NCBI GenBank assembly: GCA_964030785.1
Contig: OZ034978.1
Location: forward strand, 15,760,953 to 15,824,952
DNA length: 64,000 bases
Reading direction: 5' to 3'
DNA from: Siderastrea siderea
Taxonomy: Eukaryota; Cnidaria; Anthozoa; Scleractinia; Rhizangiidae
The notes beneath the pieces are model-generated. The model worked only from the letters and a program-made list of their open reading frames with translations, did not search any database and had not been told where the DNA came from. Positions 1 to 8,313 of the stretch are shown here, one piece after another. The position numbers and the translations under genes were made by a program. The number at the start of each line of letters is the position of its first letter. Positions within the stretch are counted from its first letter, which is position 1.

Positions 1-612
1 CTACTTGATAAGAATAAAATAACCTTGTATTCGACTGAGAATGAGGAAAAGTCGTCAGTTTGTGAAAGATGGAACCGTACAATCAAGTCCAAAATGTGGA
101 AGCAGTTTACTGTTCAAGGTAATACAAAGTATTTAGACATGCTACCCAAATTAGTGAAACAGTATAACAACACCAGACATTCAAGCACAAAGATGACGCC
201 AACAGAAGCCAGTAAAAAGAAGAATGAAGGGACTGTTTACTTTAATCTATACGGTGATATGGAAACATCAAAACAGAAACCGAAATTTCAAGTTGGTAAT
301 AAAGTAAGAATAAGTAAGTATAAACGAAATGTGTTTGATAAGGGCTATACACCAAATTGGTCTGAGGAAGTTTTTACAGTTGATAAAATACAATATACGA
401 ATCCAATAACTTACAAACTAAAGGATCTCAGAGGTGAAGACATTCAAGGTAGTTTTTATGAACCTGAATTATTAAAAGCAAAACAAGAGGTATTCAGAAT
501 TGATAAGGTTATTAGGAGGGATTATAAGAAGAAACAAGCTTTAGTTAAGTGGAAGGGATATAGTGATTACTTCAACAGTTGGATTCCAATGAAGGACTTA
601 AGAGATATATAA
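1..612 (+). CDS. Polinton integrase, C-terminal part with chromodomain (5' partial)
   Basis: The reading frame is open from base 1, so the gene starts outside the window; a TTG at 25 is not a real start. The visible 203 codons hold the end of the rve (retroviral-type) catalytic core, with the last acidic residue of the D,D,E triad in VCERWNRT. An SH3-like stretch with KFQVGNKVRI follows, and then a C-terminal chromodomain (about nt 487-606, with VKWKGYSDYFNSWIP). The protein would insert element DNA into the host chromosome, and chromodomains of this kind target insertion to modified chromatin. The aromatic residues W, Y and W of the chromodomain are kept, so the fold looks intact. The first two acidic catalytic residues lie outside the window, so activity cannot be judged. 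Confidence 0.88.
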   Translation, partial: LLDKNKITLYSTENEEKSSVCERWNRTIKSKMWKQFTVQGNTKYLDMLPKLVKQYNNTRHSSTKMTPTEASKKKNEGTVYFNLYGDMETSKQKPKFQVGNKVRISKYKRNVFDKGYTPNWSEEVFTVDKIQYTNPITYKLKDLRGEDIQGSFYEPELLKAKQEVFRIDKVIRRDYKKKQALVKWKGYSDYFNSWIPMKDLRDI

Positions 613-620
613 ATTATTTA

Positions 621-643
621 AGAGAATATTATCTAATATATAG
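621..643 (+). promoter_or_regulatory. AT-rich Polinton promoter-like box
   Basis: AGAGAATATTATCTAATATA followed by TAG resembles the boxes directly before the next genes (721-736, 1566-1583, 1937-1963). It sits 18 nt before an ATG at 661 that opens only a 22-codon frame (to 729). It may serve a tiny peptide, a lost gene, or simply reflect the shared intergenic design. Confidence 0.3.
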
Positions 644-680
644 TATATCCTATACAGTATATGCTGTCTTTTGCTTTTGG

Positions 681-708
681 TAGCCAAAAAGATAATTGTT
701 TCTGGCTA
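681..708 (+). terminator. Short hairpin after the integrase gene
   Basis: TAGCCA (681-686) pairs with TGGCTA (703-708) around a 16-nt loop. It lies between the integrase stop and the next gene, a usual place for 3'-end hairpins in Polinton-like and giant-virus-related elements. The stem is short, so the call is weak. Confidence 0.25.
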
Positions 709-720
709 TCTTATTTAAAC

Positions 721-736
721 AGAAAATAATATATAG
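721..736 (+). promoter_or_regulatory. Promoter-like box AGAAAATAATATATAG before the BRO-N gene
   Basis: AGAAAATAATATATAG ends 15 nt before the ATG at 752. Nearly the same string occurs before the AT-hook gene at 1566-1583. The repeat and spacing suggest a shared TATA-like late-type promoter with very short leaders. This is inferred from position and similarity only. Confidence 0.45.
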
Positions 737-751
737 CATTAATACATACAT

Positions 752-1441
752 ATGGAAATTTTCACTTATGAAGGAAAAAAACTGAATATTATCAAAAAGG
801 ATGATGATATTTGGTTTCGTGGTAAAACAGTTGCTAGCATTTTGGGATATGAAGATACCAAGAAAGCGATTTTCAAACATGTTGATGAAGAAGATAAATG
901 TTCACTTAAGAGGCTCAAATCCAAGGGGGACGATTCGTCCCTTTTAACACGGAACATCGGAAACACGATTTATATAAATGAATCTGGATTGTACAGCCTA
1001 ATATTGAGATCAAAAATGGATAAAGCTAAAGATTTCCAACGATGGGTTACTAAGGAAGTTTTACCATCAATCAGAAAAACCGGTAAGTATGAATTCAACA
1101 ACAGGCCATACAAAATGCTGACATTCAATATCAAAACAGAATATGATTTACATAAAAAGGTAGTCAACTTTATTAGAAACAATTATCCTAAAGCAATCCT
1201 AATCCCAACATTAGGTGAAAACCAAATTAATGGTAACATGAGAATAAAATCATACAACATGGGTTATCAGAAGGGAGCTTGTGATCTATTCATTGGAAAT
1301 ATGCATTTGAAGTACTCAGGTTTTGCAATCGAATTTAAAACACCAACTGGTTATGGAAAGCTTTCAGAAGAACAGGAGATGATGCTACAAGAGTACGAAA
1401 ACAACAATTACAAAATATTAGTCAGCAACGATTATGATTAA
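752..1441 (+). CDS. BRO-N domain protein with VRR-NUC-like nuclease domain, probably truncated by a stop
   Basis: This 229-residue protein starts with a BRO-N DNA-binding domain (residues 1 to about 112; signature NESGLYSLILRS and then RWVTKEVLPSIRKTGK), common in large DNA viruses, phages and Polintons. Residues about 120-225 look like a VRR-NUC (PD-(D/E)XK) nuclease: GACDLFIG with D178, then EFK with E194 and K196, then LSEEQ with Q208. All the expected catalytic positions are present, so nuclease activity is plausible. The frame ends at TAA 1439-1441, but the same frame continues without another stop for 40 codons that encode a C2H2 zinc finger. The stop therefore looks like a recent nonsense change in a three-domain protein. 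The start is the first ATG after the AT-rich box. A role in element replication or recombination is inference. Confidence 0.75.
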   Translation: MEIFTYEGKKLNIIKKDDDIWFRGKTVASILGYEDTKKAIFKHVDEEDKCSLKRLKSKGDDSSLLTRNIGNTIYINESGLYSLILRSKMDKAKDFQRWVTKEVLPSIRKTGKYEFNNRPYKMLTFNIKTEYDLHKKVVNFIRNNYPKAILIPTLGENQINGNMRIKSYNMGYQKGACDLFIGNMHLKYSGFAIEFKTPTGYGKLSEEQEMMLQEYENNNYKILVSNDYD

Positions 1442-1564
1442 ATCATTAAAGAAATCATACTTTATTTCCAGGGTGTAAGAATCAAATGCAAACATTGTTC
1501 CAGAAAATTCAAGTCAACTGAAACATTAAGCAATCATTTGAAATTCATACACAAACACTTATAA
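1442..1564 (+). pseudogene. In-frame C2H2 zinc-finger tail of the BRO-N gene, cut off by a stop
   Basis: Directly after TAA 1439-1441, the same reading frame runs 40 codons to TAA 1562-1564. It contains C-x2-C and H-x4-H spacing (IKCKHCSRKF, then SNHLKFIHKH), a classic zinc finger. No promoter box and no ATG lie between the parts, so this is best read as the lost C-terminus of the upstream protein. Stop readthrough or a sequencing error would give the same picture. Confidence 0.6.
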
Positions 1565-1565
1565 A

Positions 1566-1583
1566 GAGAAAAATAATATATAG
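1566..1583 (+). promoter_or_regulatory. Promoter-like box before the AT-hook gene
   Basis: AGAGAAAAATAATATATAG-type sequence ends 9 nt before the ATG at 1593 and matches the box at 721-736 almost exactly. Confidence 0.45.
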
Positions 1584-1592
1584 ATTATATAT

Positions 1593-1853
1593 ATGGAAAA
1601 TCAAAATGTAAAGAGAGGTCGAGGTAGACCAAAAAAGTATTCAACTGAAGAGGAGAAGAAGGAGGCCGTAAAACAACAAAAATCAAAGTATATGCTAAAA
1701 AAGGAATGGTATTGTGACGTTTGTAAAAATGGACTAAATTATAGTCTCGCAGGCAAATGGTGCCATTTGAAAACAAAAAAGCACCGAAAAAATAGCATTG
1801 CATCAATATCATGGAGAAAAATAATTGACATAATGCAGGGACATATTGCATGA
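1593..1853 (+). CDS. Small AT-hook / U1-like C2H2 zinc-finger protein of the Polinton
   Basis: This 86-residue basic protein has an AT-hook core (RGRGRPKK, residues 8-15), then a lysine-rich helix, then one zinc finger with C41, C44, H58 and H64. The wide spacing and the WCHLKTKKH segment resemble U1-type matrin fingers. Both parts point to DNA binding, likely in the minor groove of AT-rich DNA. In related elements such small proteins are often of unknown role; a regulatory or DNA-packaging job is inference. It is followed by a hairpin terminator and precedes the polymerase gene by about 110 bp. Confidence 0.65.
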   Translation: MENQNVKRGRGRPKKYSTEEEKKEAVKQQKSKYMLKKEWYCDVCKNGLNYSLAGKWCHLKTKKHRKNSIASISWRKIIDIMQGHIA

Positions 1854-1870
1854 TAATGTTTCATAATTAC

Positions 1871-1901
1871 AGTTTGAAGGATCTAATAAATCCTTTAAAC
1901 T
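1871..1901 (+). terminator. Hairpin between the AT-hook gene and polymerase B
   Basis: AGTTTGAAGGAT (1871-1882) pairs with ATCCTTTAAACT (1890-1901): 11 of 12 positions are Watson-Crick, and the last is G-U in RNA. The loop is 7 nt. It sits 17 bp after the AT-hook stop codon. Palindromic hairpins mark transcript ends in mimivirus-like viruses and virophages, relatives of Polintons. Confidence 0.5.
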
Positions 1902-1936
1902 CTTACTTATATTTAAACGCACCAATAATTACTTAA

Positions 1937-1963
1937 AAGAATATCAATACTATAGTATATAGA
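1937..1963 (+). promoter_or_regulatory. Promoter-like AT box before the polymerase gene
   Basis: AAGAATATCAATACTATAG followed by TATATAG ends directly before the ATG at 1965. It is a looser version of the boxes before the other genes in the element. Confidence 0.3.
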
Positions 1964-1964
1964 T

Positions 1965-4900
1965 ATGGAAATAAAAGAATATAATTATATAGAAATGAAC
2001 AAAGCTAGTTTGAAGAAACTCAGCAAATCGGAACTTATTAAATTGCTTCTGAAGCAGGAGAAGAAGCCTAAAATAATAGTGGTTGATGATACCAAGCCAG
2101 TTCCAAGGACTTATAAACCAAGACCACCTGTACCAACACCTCGCAAGAGTGTCAAACAAATGGCAAAAGAATATGAAGAAAACATCATTCTACCGCCTCC
2201 AGAATTCAGGGATGATTACAAACCAGTTCCAGCACCAAGAACTAAACAACATGCAGTTAAAAAACCGGTTCCAGCACCAAGAACCAAAATAGAACAAACA
2301 GACAAAGCTTTAAAAGGTTACACTAAGTCTTATGAAATCAGCATCAAAAGCAATAAAGACCCCTTAGCCCAAATGCAAAACACGAGAAAGGCTATAGAAC
2401 ATCGTGTAATAACTTTGTTGAATGAAATGAAAGGCTTGAAATATGTTGAAACATTGAAAGTCACATTTAGCAAAATGTCTGATGGTGAAATAGTGATTAA
2501 AAATGGATATTTCAACAGTAAAGTCCAAACAATTATTAACCATACAGAAATCAATGAAGCATTACAAATGTCTAAACAAAATATCTTAAACCAGATCTCC
2601 CAGTGGATATCAGAAGGTTCAGGATGGACTATCCAATCTGTTGATAGCCATTACCTCAATATTGTCAAATACAAACCCATGAAAGGATCCTCATATATCC
2701 AACTGCCTTACGAACTGCGAAACAGCGCTAAAGGCTTAATAAACATGAAAAATGAGGATAATGAATGTTTCAGATGGTGTCACATAAGACATTTAAACCA
2801 ACAAGAAAAATATCCTCAAAGAATAAAAAAGACAGACAAACAATACGTTGAAAAGTTAGATTATTCAAACATTGATTTTCCAGTTAATGTCAAACATTAC
2901 AACAAAATTGAGAAGCAAAACAGTATCAATATAAACGTATTCGGATACGAAAACAAAGAGCCATATCCCATCTATGTTTCCAAAGAAAAGTATGAAGATC
3001 ATATGGAACTACTACTAGTAACGAAAGATGAAAACAAGCATTATGTTCTCATAAAGGATTTCAACAAGTTCATGTATAATCAAACAAAACACAAAGAGAG
3101 GAAACACTTTTGTATGTACTGTCTGCAATGTTTCAGTTCTGAAAGAGTATTAAACAATCACAAAGAAAACTGTATTCAAGTGAACGGTCAGCAAGCAATA
3201 AAAATGCCTGACAAAGACAATAACATACTGAAATTCAACAACTTTCATAAACAGCAACCTGTGCCATTTGTCATTTATGCTGATTTTGAGGCTATAACAG
3301 AGAAGATTCAAGGATGTCAACAGAATAATGAGTCATCATATACTGAAGCATACCAAAGACATACAGACTGTGGATATGGTTATAAAGTGGTTTGCTGTTA
3401 TGATGATAAGCATACAAAACCAATACAACTATATAGGGGTGAAAAGGCTGTGTACAAATTCATGGAAAATATGTTAGAAGAAGTAAAATACTGTAAAAAA
3501 GCTATGAAAAAACATTTCGATAAACCATTGAGAATGACAAATGAGGATGAAAATGAATTCAAAAAAGCAAAAACATGTCACATCTGTGATAAAAAATATA
3601 CTGAAAAAGACATTCGGGTCAGAGATCCTTGTCATATTACTGGCAAATACAGAGGCTCAGCACATCAAGACTGTAATCTGAAACTCAGAATAAATTCAGA
3701 AGAAATTAAAATTCCTGTTATATTCCATAATTTGAGAGGATATGACAGCCATTTTATAATGCAAGAGATTGGAGCTATTGTTAAGAAACATGCATACACC
3801 AAAAACGGAAAAGAGATTAAAATGGACATAAATGCAATTCCAAACAATATGGAAAAATATATGTCGTTCATGCTTGGTAACCACCTGACATTCATTGACA
3901 GTTTCCAATTCATGAGTTCAAGTTTGGATAAATTAGTCAGCAACTTACCAGCAGAAGCTTTAAAATATACAAACAAAAGATTCCAAAAAGAAAAATTCAA
4001 CCTTATGACACGAAAAGGTATTTATCCGTACGATTTCATGGACAGTTTTGAGAAATTCAATAAAACAGAATTACCAACTAAAGAAGAATTTTACAGCATA
4101 TTGAATAATGAGCATATAACAGATGAGGATTATAATCATGCTCAAAATGTGTGGAATACATTTCAATTACAAACGATGGGTGAATACCACAATCTATATC
4201 TTAAGTCTGATATCCTTTTATTAGCAGATGTATTTGAAAACTTCCGTAAGACCTGTCTTCAGTATTACAAACTTGACCCATGCCACTATTTCACATCACC
4301 TGGTTTGAGTTGGGATGCTATGTTGAAGATGACTGATATTCAACTAGAACTAATGACGGACATTGATATGTTTCAATTCATTGAAAAAGGTATGCGTGGT
4401 GGTATATCTTATATTGCTAATCGATATGGAAAAGCAAACAATAAGTACATGAGAGAATACGATGAGAAGGCGCCCTCAAAGTTCATTATGTATCTTGATG
4501 CTAATAATTTATACGGTTGGGCTATGAGTCAATATCTCCCTACTGGTGGTTTCAAATGGTTGACGGAAAAGCAGATTAATAAAATCAATTTAGCTCAGTA
4601 TAATGAAGACAGCAATAAAGGGCTAATACTAGAAGTTGATCTAGAATACCCCAAAGAGTTGCATGATCTTCATAACGACTACCCTCTAGGAGGGGAAAAG
4701 GTTAAAGTAACTGATAACATGTTGTCTGAATATTGTAAGAACATACAGAAAAAGTTCAACATATCAACAGGACTGGTGCATAAACTGATCCCTACATTAT
4801 GTGACAAAGAAAAATATGTTCTGCACTACAGAAACCTACAGCTGTATCTTGATCTTGGATTAAAAGTAAAGAAAGTGCACAGAGTATTAGAATTCAATCA

Positions 4901-5753
4901 GTCACCTTGGCTCAAACAATACATTGACTTCAATACACAAAAACGTACTCAAGCGAAAAATTCATTCGAAAAAGACTTCTTCAAGCTAATGAATAACTCA
5001 GTGTTTGGTAAAACTATGGAGAACATAAGAAAGAGAGTTGATGTCAGACTTATTACTGATGAAAAGAAATTATTGAAGATGGTTTCTAAACCAACTTATG
5101 TAAGTAGCAAAATATTCAATGAAAATCTGGTAGCAGTGCATAAAATCAAAGAAACGCTAACTCTAAACAGGCCGGCATATGTAGGTATGTGTATTCTTGA
5201 TCTAAGCAAAACATTGATGTATGATTTTCATTATAACTACATAAAAGAAAAGTATGGAGACAAAGCTAAGCTACTCTTCACTGACACAGACAGTCTGACA
5301 TATGAGATAGAAGCTAAAGATGTGTACCAAGACTTTTGGAATGACAAAGATCGATTCGACAACAGCGACTATCCTGAAAACTCACCGTATTTCGATAAGA
5401 CAAACAAGAAGGTAATCGGCAAATTCAAAGATGAAGGAGCTGGAATACCAATCACAGAATTCGTCGGTTTGCGATCAAAAATGTACAGTTACATAAAAGA
5501 CAACCAGAAAGTAGGAAAAACAGCCAAGGGAATCAAGAAGAACATAATAAAGAACAATATCAAACATGAAGATTATAAAAATGTATTAATTAATAACAAA
5601 CAAATACATCATACCATGAAAACAATCAGAAGTATGAATCATCAACTTGGAAGTTATGAAATAAACAAAGTGTCACTCAGCTGTTTTGATGACAAACGAT
5701 ATATAGCAAACGATGGAATCAATAGTTTCGCTTACGGACATTATGCAATCTGA
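1965..5753 (+). CDS. Protein-primed family B DNA polymerase of a Polinton
   Basis: This 1262-residue uninterrupted gene replicates the element using a terminal protein as primer. In order it shows a lysine- and proline-rich N-terminus with repeated KPVPAPRT (residues about 45-108); a Cys/His cluster HFCMYCLQCF; exonuclease motif I YADFEA (D440, E442); a zinc/HNH-like insert starting CHICDKKY (C538); Exo II HNLRGYDSH (D594); a third exonuclease segment SDILLLADVF; polymerase motif A YLDANNLYG (D845); motif B KLMNNSVFGK (1007-1016); and motif C DTDS (1107-1110). All catalytic acids are present, so the enzyme looks functional. The length fits pPolB of Polintons. One oddity: in the HNH-like insert the segment reads VRDPCH, with proline at residue 555 where relatives usually carry histidine. 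The start is the first ATG after the AT-rich box. Confidence 0.93.
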   Translation: MEIKEYNYIEMNKASLKKLSKSELIKLLLKQEKKPKIIVVDDTKPVPRTYKPRPPVPTPRKSVKQMAKEYEENIILPPPEFRDDYKPVPAPRTKQHAVKKPVPAPRTKIEQTDKALKGYTKSYEISIKSNKDPLAQMQNTRKAIEHRVITLLNEMKGLKYVETLKVTFSKMSDGEIVIKNGYFNSKVQTIINHTEINEALQMSKQNILNQISQWISEGSGWTIQSVDSHYLNIVKYKPMKGSSYIQLPYELRNSAKGLINMKNEDNECFRWCHIRHLNQQEKYPQRIKKTDKQYVEKLDYSNIDFPVNVKHYNKIEKQNSININVFGYENKEPYPIYVSKEKYEDHMELLLVTKDENKHYVLIKDFNKFMYNQTKHKERKHFCMYCLQCFSSERVLNNHKENCIQVNGQQAIKMPDKDNNILKFNNFHKQQPVPFVIYADFEAITEKIQGCQQNNESSYTEAYQRHTDCGYGYKVVCCYDDKHTKPIQLYRGEKAVYKFMENMLEEVKYCKKAMKKHFDKPLRMTNEDENEFKKAKTCHICDKKYTEKDIRVRDPCHITGKYRGSAHQDCNLKLRINSEEIKIPVIFHNLRGYDSHFIMQEIGAIVKKHAYTKNGKEIKMDINAIPNNMEKYMSFMLGNHLTFIDSFQFMSSSLDKLVSNLPAEALKYTNKRFQKEKFNLMTRKGIYPYDFMDSFEKFNKTELPTKEEFYSILNNEHITDEDYNHAQNVWNTFQLQTMGEYHNLYLKSDILLLADVFENFRKTCLQYYKLDPCHYFTSPGLSWDAMLKMTDIQLELMTDIDMFQFIEKGMRGGISYIANRYGKANNKYMREYDEKAPSKFIMYLDANNLYGWAMSQYLPTGGFKWLTEKQINKINLAQYNEDSNKGLILEVDLEYPKELHDLHNDYPLGGEKVKVTDNMLSEYCKNIQKKFNISTGLVHKLIPTLCDKEKYVLHYRNLQLYLDLGLKVKKVHRVLEFNQSPWLKQYIDFNTQKRTQAKNSFEKDFFKLMNNSVFGKTMENIRKRVDVRLITDEKKLLKMVSKPTYVSSKIFNENLVAVHKIKETLTLNRPAYVGMCILDLSKTLMYDFHYNYIKEKYGDKAKLLFTDTDSLTYEIEAKDVYQDFWNDKDRFDNSDYPENSPYFDKTNKKVIGKFKDEGAGIPITEFVGLRSKMYSYIKDNQKVGKTAKGIKKNIIKNNIKHEDYKNVLINNKQIHHTMKTIRSMNHQLGSYEINKVSLSCFDDKRYIANDGINSFAYGHYAI

Positions 5754-5758
5754 AGATG

Positions 5759-5859
5759 TGACGTCACGCCACAGCTGTGGCGTTCTGTGGTTGAATTGTT
5801 TGTATATGAGATTATATTTTATGTACTTACAAACATGACGTCACGCCACAGCTGTGGCG
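5759..5859. repeat. Two 24-bp copies of a double palindrome, 77 bp apart
   Basis: An identical 24-bp unit occurs at 5759-5782 and 5836-5859, just after the polymerase stop codon. Each unit joins TGACGTCA (a perfect 8-bp palindrome, the CRE-type bZIP site) to CGCCACAGCTGTGGCG (a perfect 16-bp palindrome). It could act as a transcript-end hairpin, a protein-binding site or part of a replication end. Confidence 0.85.
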
Positions 5860-5886
5860 AAATCACAAGTGCCTTAAATCTCGGCT

Positions 5887-5964
5887 ACAAACTTCACTGA
5901 CAAACTTTACTGACAAACTTTACTGACAAACTTTACTGACAAACTTTACTAACAAACTTTACTT
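5887..5964. repeat. Six tandem copies of a 13-bp unit
   Basis: Units ACAAACTTTACTG repeat at 5887, 5900, 5913, 5926, 5939 and 5952; the first has C for T, and the last two vary at the end. Noncoding. Short tandem arrays near the ends are common in Polinton terminal regions. Confidence 0.9.
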
Positions 5965-6194
5965 TAAATTACAAGATCATCTGAAATCATATGACCCAAA
6001 AAACAATAGAAATCTAATGACTCATTTCCTCGGGAAAGTCCCTGTGGTTTTAAGACTTCCTGTTGAATGAAGTCACGCGATGGAAGAATGCGTTGGTTTC
6101 CGCATGAAATAAAAACATATAGATTTCCATAAAATAATACCATAAAATAATACCATCAGATGTAAACCATCAGATGTAAACCATCATATGGAAA

Positions 6195-6264
6195 GTAGAT
6201 ATAGAGTTGGGTTTGGTAACAGATCATTTTCAAAATGATCTGGTACCCCCAACTCTATAACTAC
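6195..6264. repeat. 70-bp double-stem hairpin at the likely Polinton right edge
   Basis: The outer arms 6195-6211 and 6248-6264 match at 16 of 17 positions (core TATAGAGTTGGG / CCCAACTCTATA). Inside them is a second stem, AGATCATTTT (6221-6230) and AAAATGATCT (6232-6241), with a one-base centre. It is followed by DNA with no recognised element sequence. Confidence 0.8.
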
Positions 6265-6973
6265 TGATGAGCATGTGAAGGTGACACTGCCGTAATTCAA
6301 GGTTTTACCTGTCGCTGGTTAGCCTCGTTTAATATTGTCAAGAGGGTGGACACCTATAACTGTTTATTCTTGTAGGGGATTGTATTGTCTTCTTGGGTTA
6401 TTAGACCTTTCAAAGTCATCATTTTGCCTTACAAATTCCAAAAAAAAAAATCCTTAAAGTCAGGTTCAACACATTTCAACTTGATCTATTGTGATCTGAT
6501 TATATAACCATTTAATGGCATTCTGTAAGGGCTAGTGGAGCTGCTGAACGACCTGAATCGAAGATTTGAGGCCGTTTGACGACCTATAATAATATCTGCT
6601 CCCATTAACGGTTGAAGACAAGCATTTCCCTTTTTTAATGGTTGACATTGCCCCTTTAACCCCATTGAGAGCATCTTTGATCAGCTAAACTAGTGAGCAG
6701 CACTGTGCAAACTCAAATTGTAAAACTTGTTCATTCTCCTACGTGTTCCGTCCGACTATAGCAGACTTCATCGGAGAGTTTTACAAGTAAAAATTGCAAA
6801 CTTGTATTCATACACAACATAACCACTAGAACTATTTCACGTATAATGTAAGCTGTGAACTATTTTGCGGATTTACGTATGGGAAACAAGCTTGTTTTTT
6901 TGCAAGGCATGACTGAGGTGTAGCATACGTGTGACATATTTAAGTTTACTTAATACATATGTGTAACATAGCT

Positions 6974-6995
6974 ACAGATTTAGTGCTAAATCTGT
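6974..6995. repeat. 22-bp palindrome
   Basis: ACAGATTTAG and CTAAATCTGT flank a two-base centre. Function unknown; it may be a remnant of a small foldback element. Confidence 0.6.
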
Positions 6996-8313
6996 GGCCC
7001 TCAAAAAATAAATAAATAAAAAATAAAATAAGTTAAATAAAAAATTGTCTTGTAGCTTAGCTTTTATAAAAATACTCTCCATTCAACGAATGCAGCAGGC
7101 ATAATCGCTCCTAAGAATTAACAGGAATTTATTAGCTGCTAAAAATTTCCACTTGACGAGCATTGAATACAGTAAAAATTTGTAAATATTTTCCCTTTCT
7201 AATTATTTGAAGTTTGACGATGCTAATTCAATTAATATTATCTGTTGCTGCAACTATTACAGTGCAACCACACGAAGAAAGGCCACCGGTACAAAATTTT
7301 GAGAGCATTTTTCAAATTAGCCAATGAGATGGAGAACAAAAAAAAATGTGTTGACAACCTTCGATATCCATAACAAGATTCTCTCGAAGTCTTGTCTGGG
7401 TGGCCTCGGTTCGAGCGGTCGCACAGTATTACTTAATCACTCACGGTCGTTGAAAATACCCTTCCATTAGCTATATATGGGTTTAAATAGTTTGGCCATT
7501 TCTTTGTTGAAGCAATACGGCCTGAAGCGAAGAATGCCATTGAGATGACACCTAATAATCTATTTAAACTAACAAAAATAAACATGAACGTGTGTGGTTT
7601 GTACTTTTAAAAATTGCATTTAAAATTTTTACCCACCGAAATCGCGGTCATATATTTGATCATGCAATATATAAAGTTTAAAATATACTTAGGGAGCCTT
7701 CTACAAGCCAGCAGGGTCCTGGTGCTAAGCTAATCAATGCATGCGCTGTCGCATGCACTAGAACGGCCGGGGTAACACTATCGTCATAACTGGACAGTAT
7801 AAGCTGCTTATTAGTTATTCTGAGACAAACACCTGTTTTTGTTTTTGGCCACGATCACATACATGTCAGTTCTTTTGTGAATTTCAAAGCTCAAATTTTA
7901 TGTTCAATTTGCGACAAACAAATGGTTTAAAAACGAAAGTCGATGGACCCCTCGGGTGTAGTCTCACATTTTTAGAAAGTTTTCCAGTCTGCCAGAACCC
8001 TTCTAGCAACAAAACTGCAATTCACATACAACATGTGCTTCGAGCAGTGAAACCACTTTCATTTCATATAAATCTTGAGGACCTAAATTAAACTAATGAT
8101 TTAATGGTCTTTTCAGTTAAGACTAAACGTCAGCTTACCCGGTGAAAATATGGGCATCCTTGATTCAACCTCACCAGGACGTTTTCAGAAGTTACGTGTT
8201 TTGACTGGTAGAGTTCTGTGCATATAAAAACGATACCCCAGACCTGTTACACCGAGACATGAATTAGCTGTTTCCATCGATTGTCCAGAACCTTAAGAAA
8301 AACTTGAAACTGC

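Larger units (their letters stand above)
1..6264 (+). mobile_element. Polinton/Maverick element, right-hand portion (left end outside window)
   Basis: Four consecutive + strand genes have the Polinton signature: an rve integrase with chromodomain, a BRO-N protein, an AT-hook zinc-finger protein and protein-primed DNA polymerase B. Polintons are large self-synthesising DNA transposons related to animal and protist viruses. Here the genes are tightly packed, with 100-150 bp gaps that carry AT-rich promoter-like boxes and hairpins. Capsid, packaging ATPase and protease genes are not seen; they may lie to the left, outside the window, or be missing. The right boundary is uncertain. I place it near the 70-bp hairpin at 6195-6264, because coding and structured repeats stop there and the DNA beyond looks like ordinary intergenic sequence. 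No terminal inverted repeat can be confirmed, since the other end is not visible. Confidence 0.8.

Noticed and set aside
5887..5964. CRISPR-like array
   Set aside because: The 13-bp units are directly tandem without spacers, in a eukaryotic transposon.
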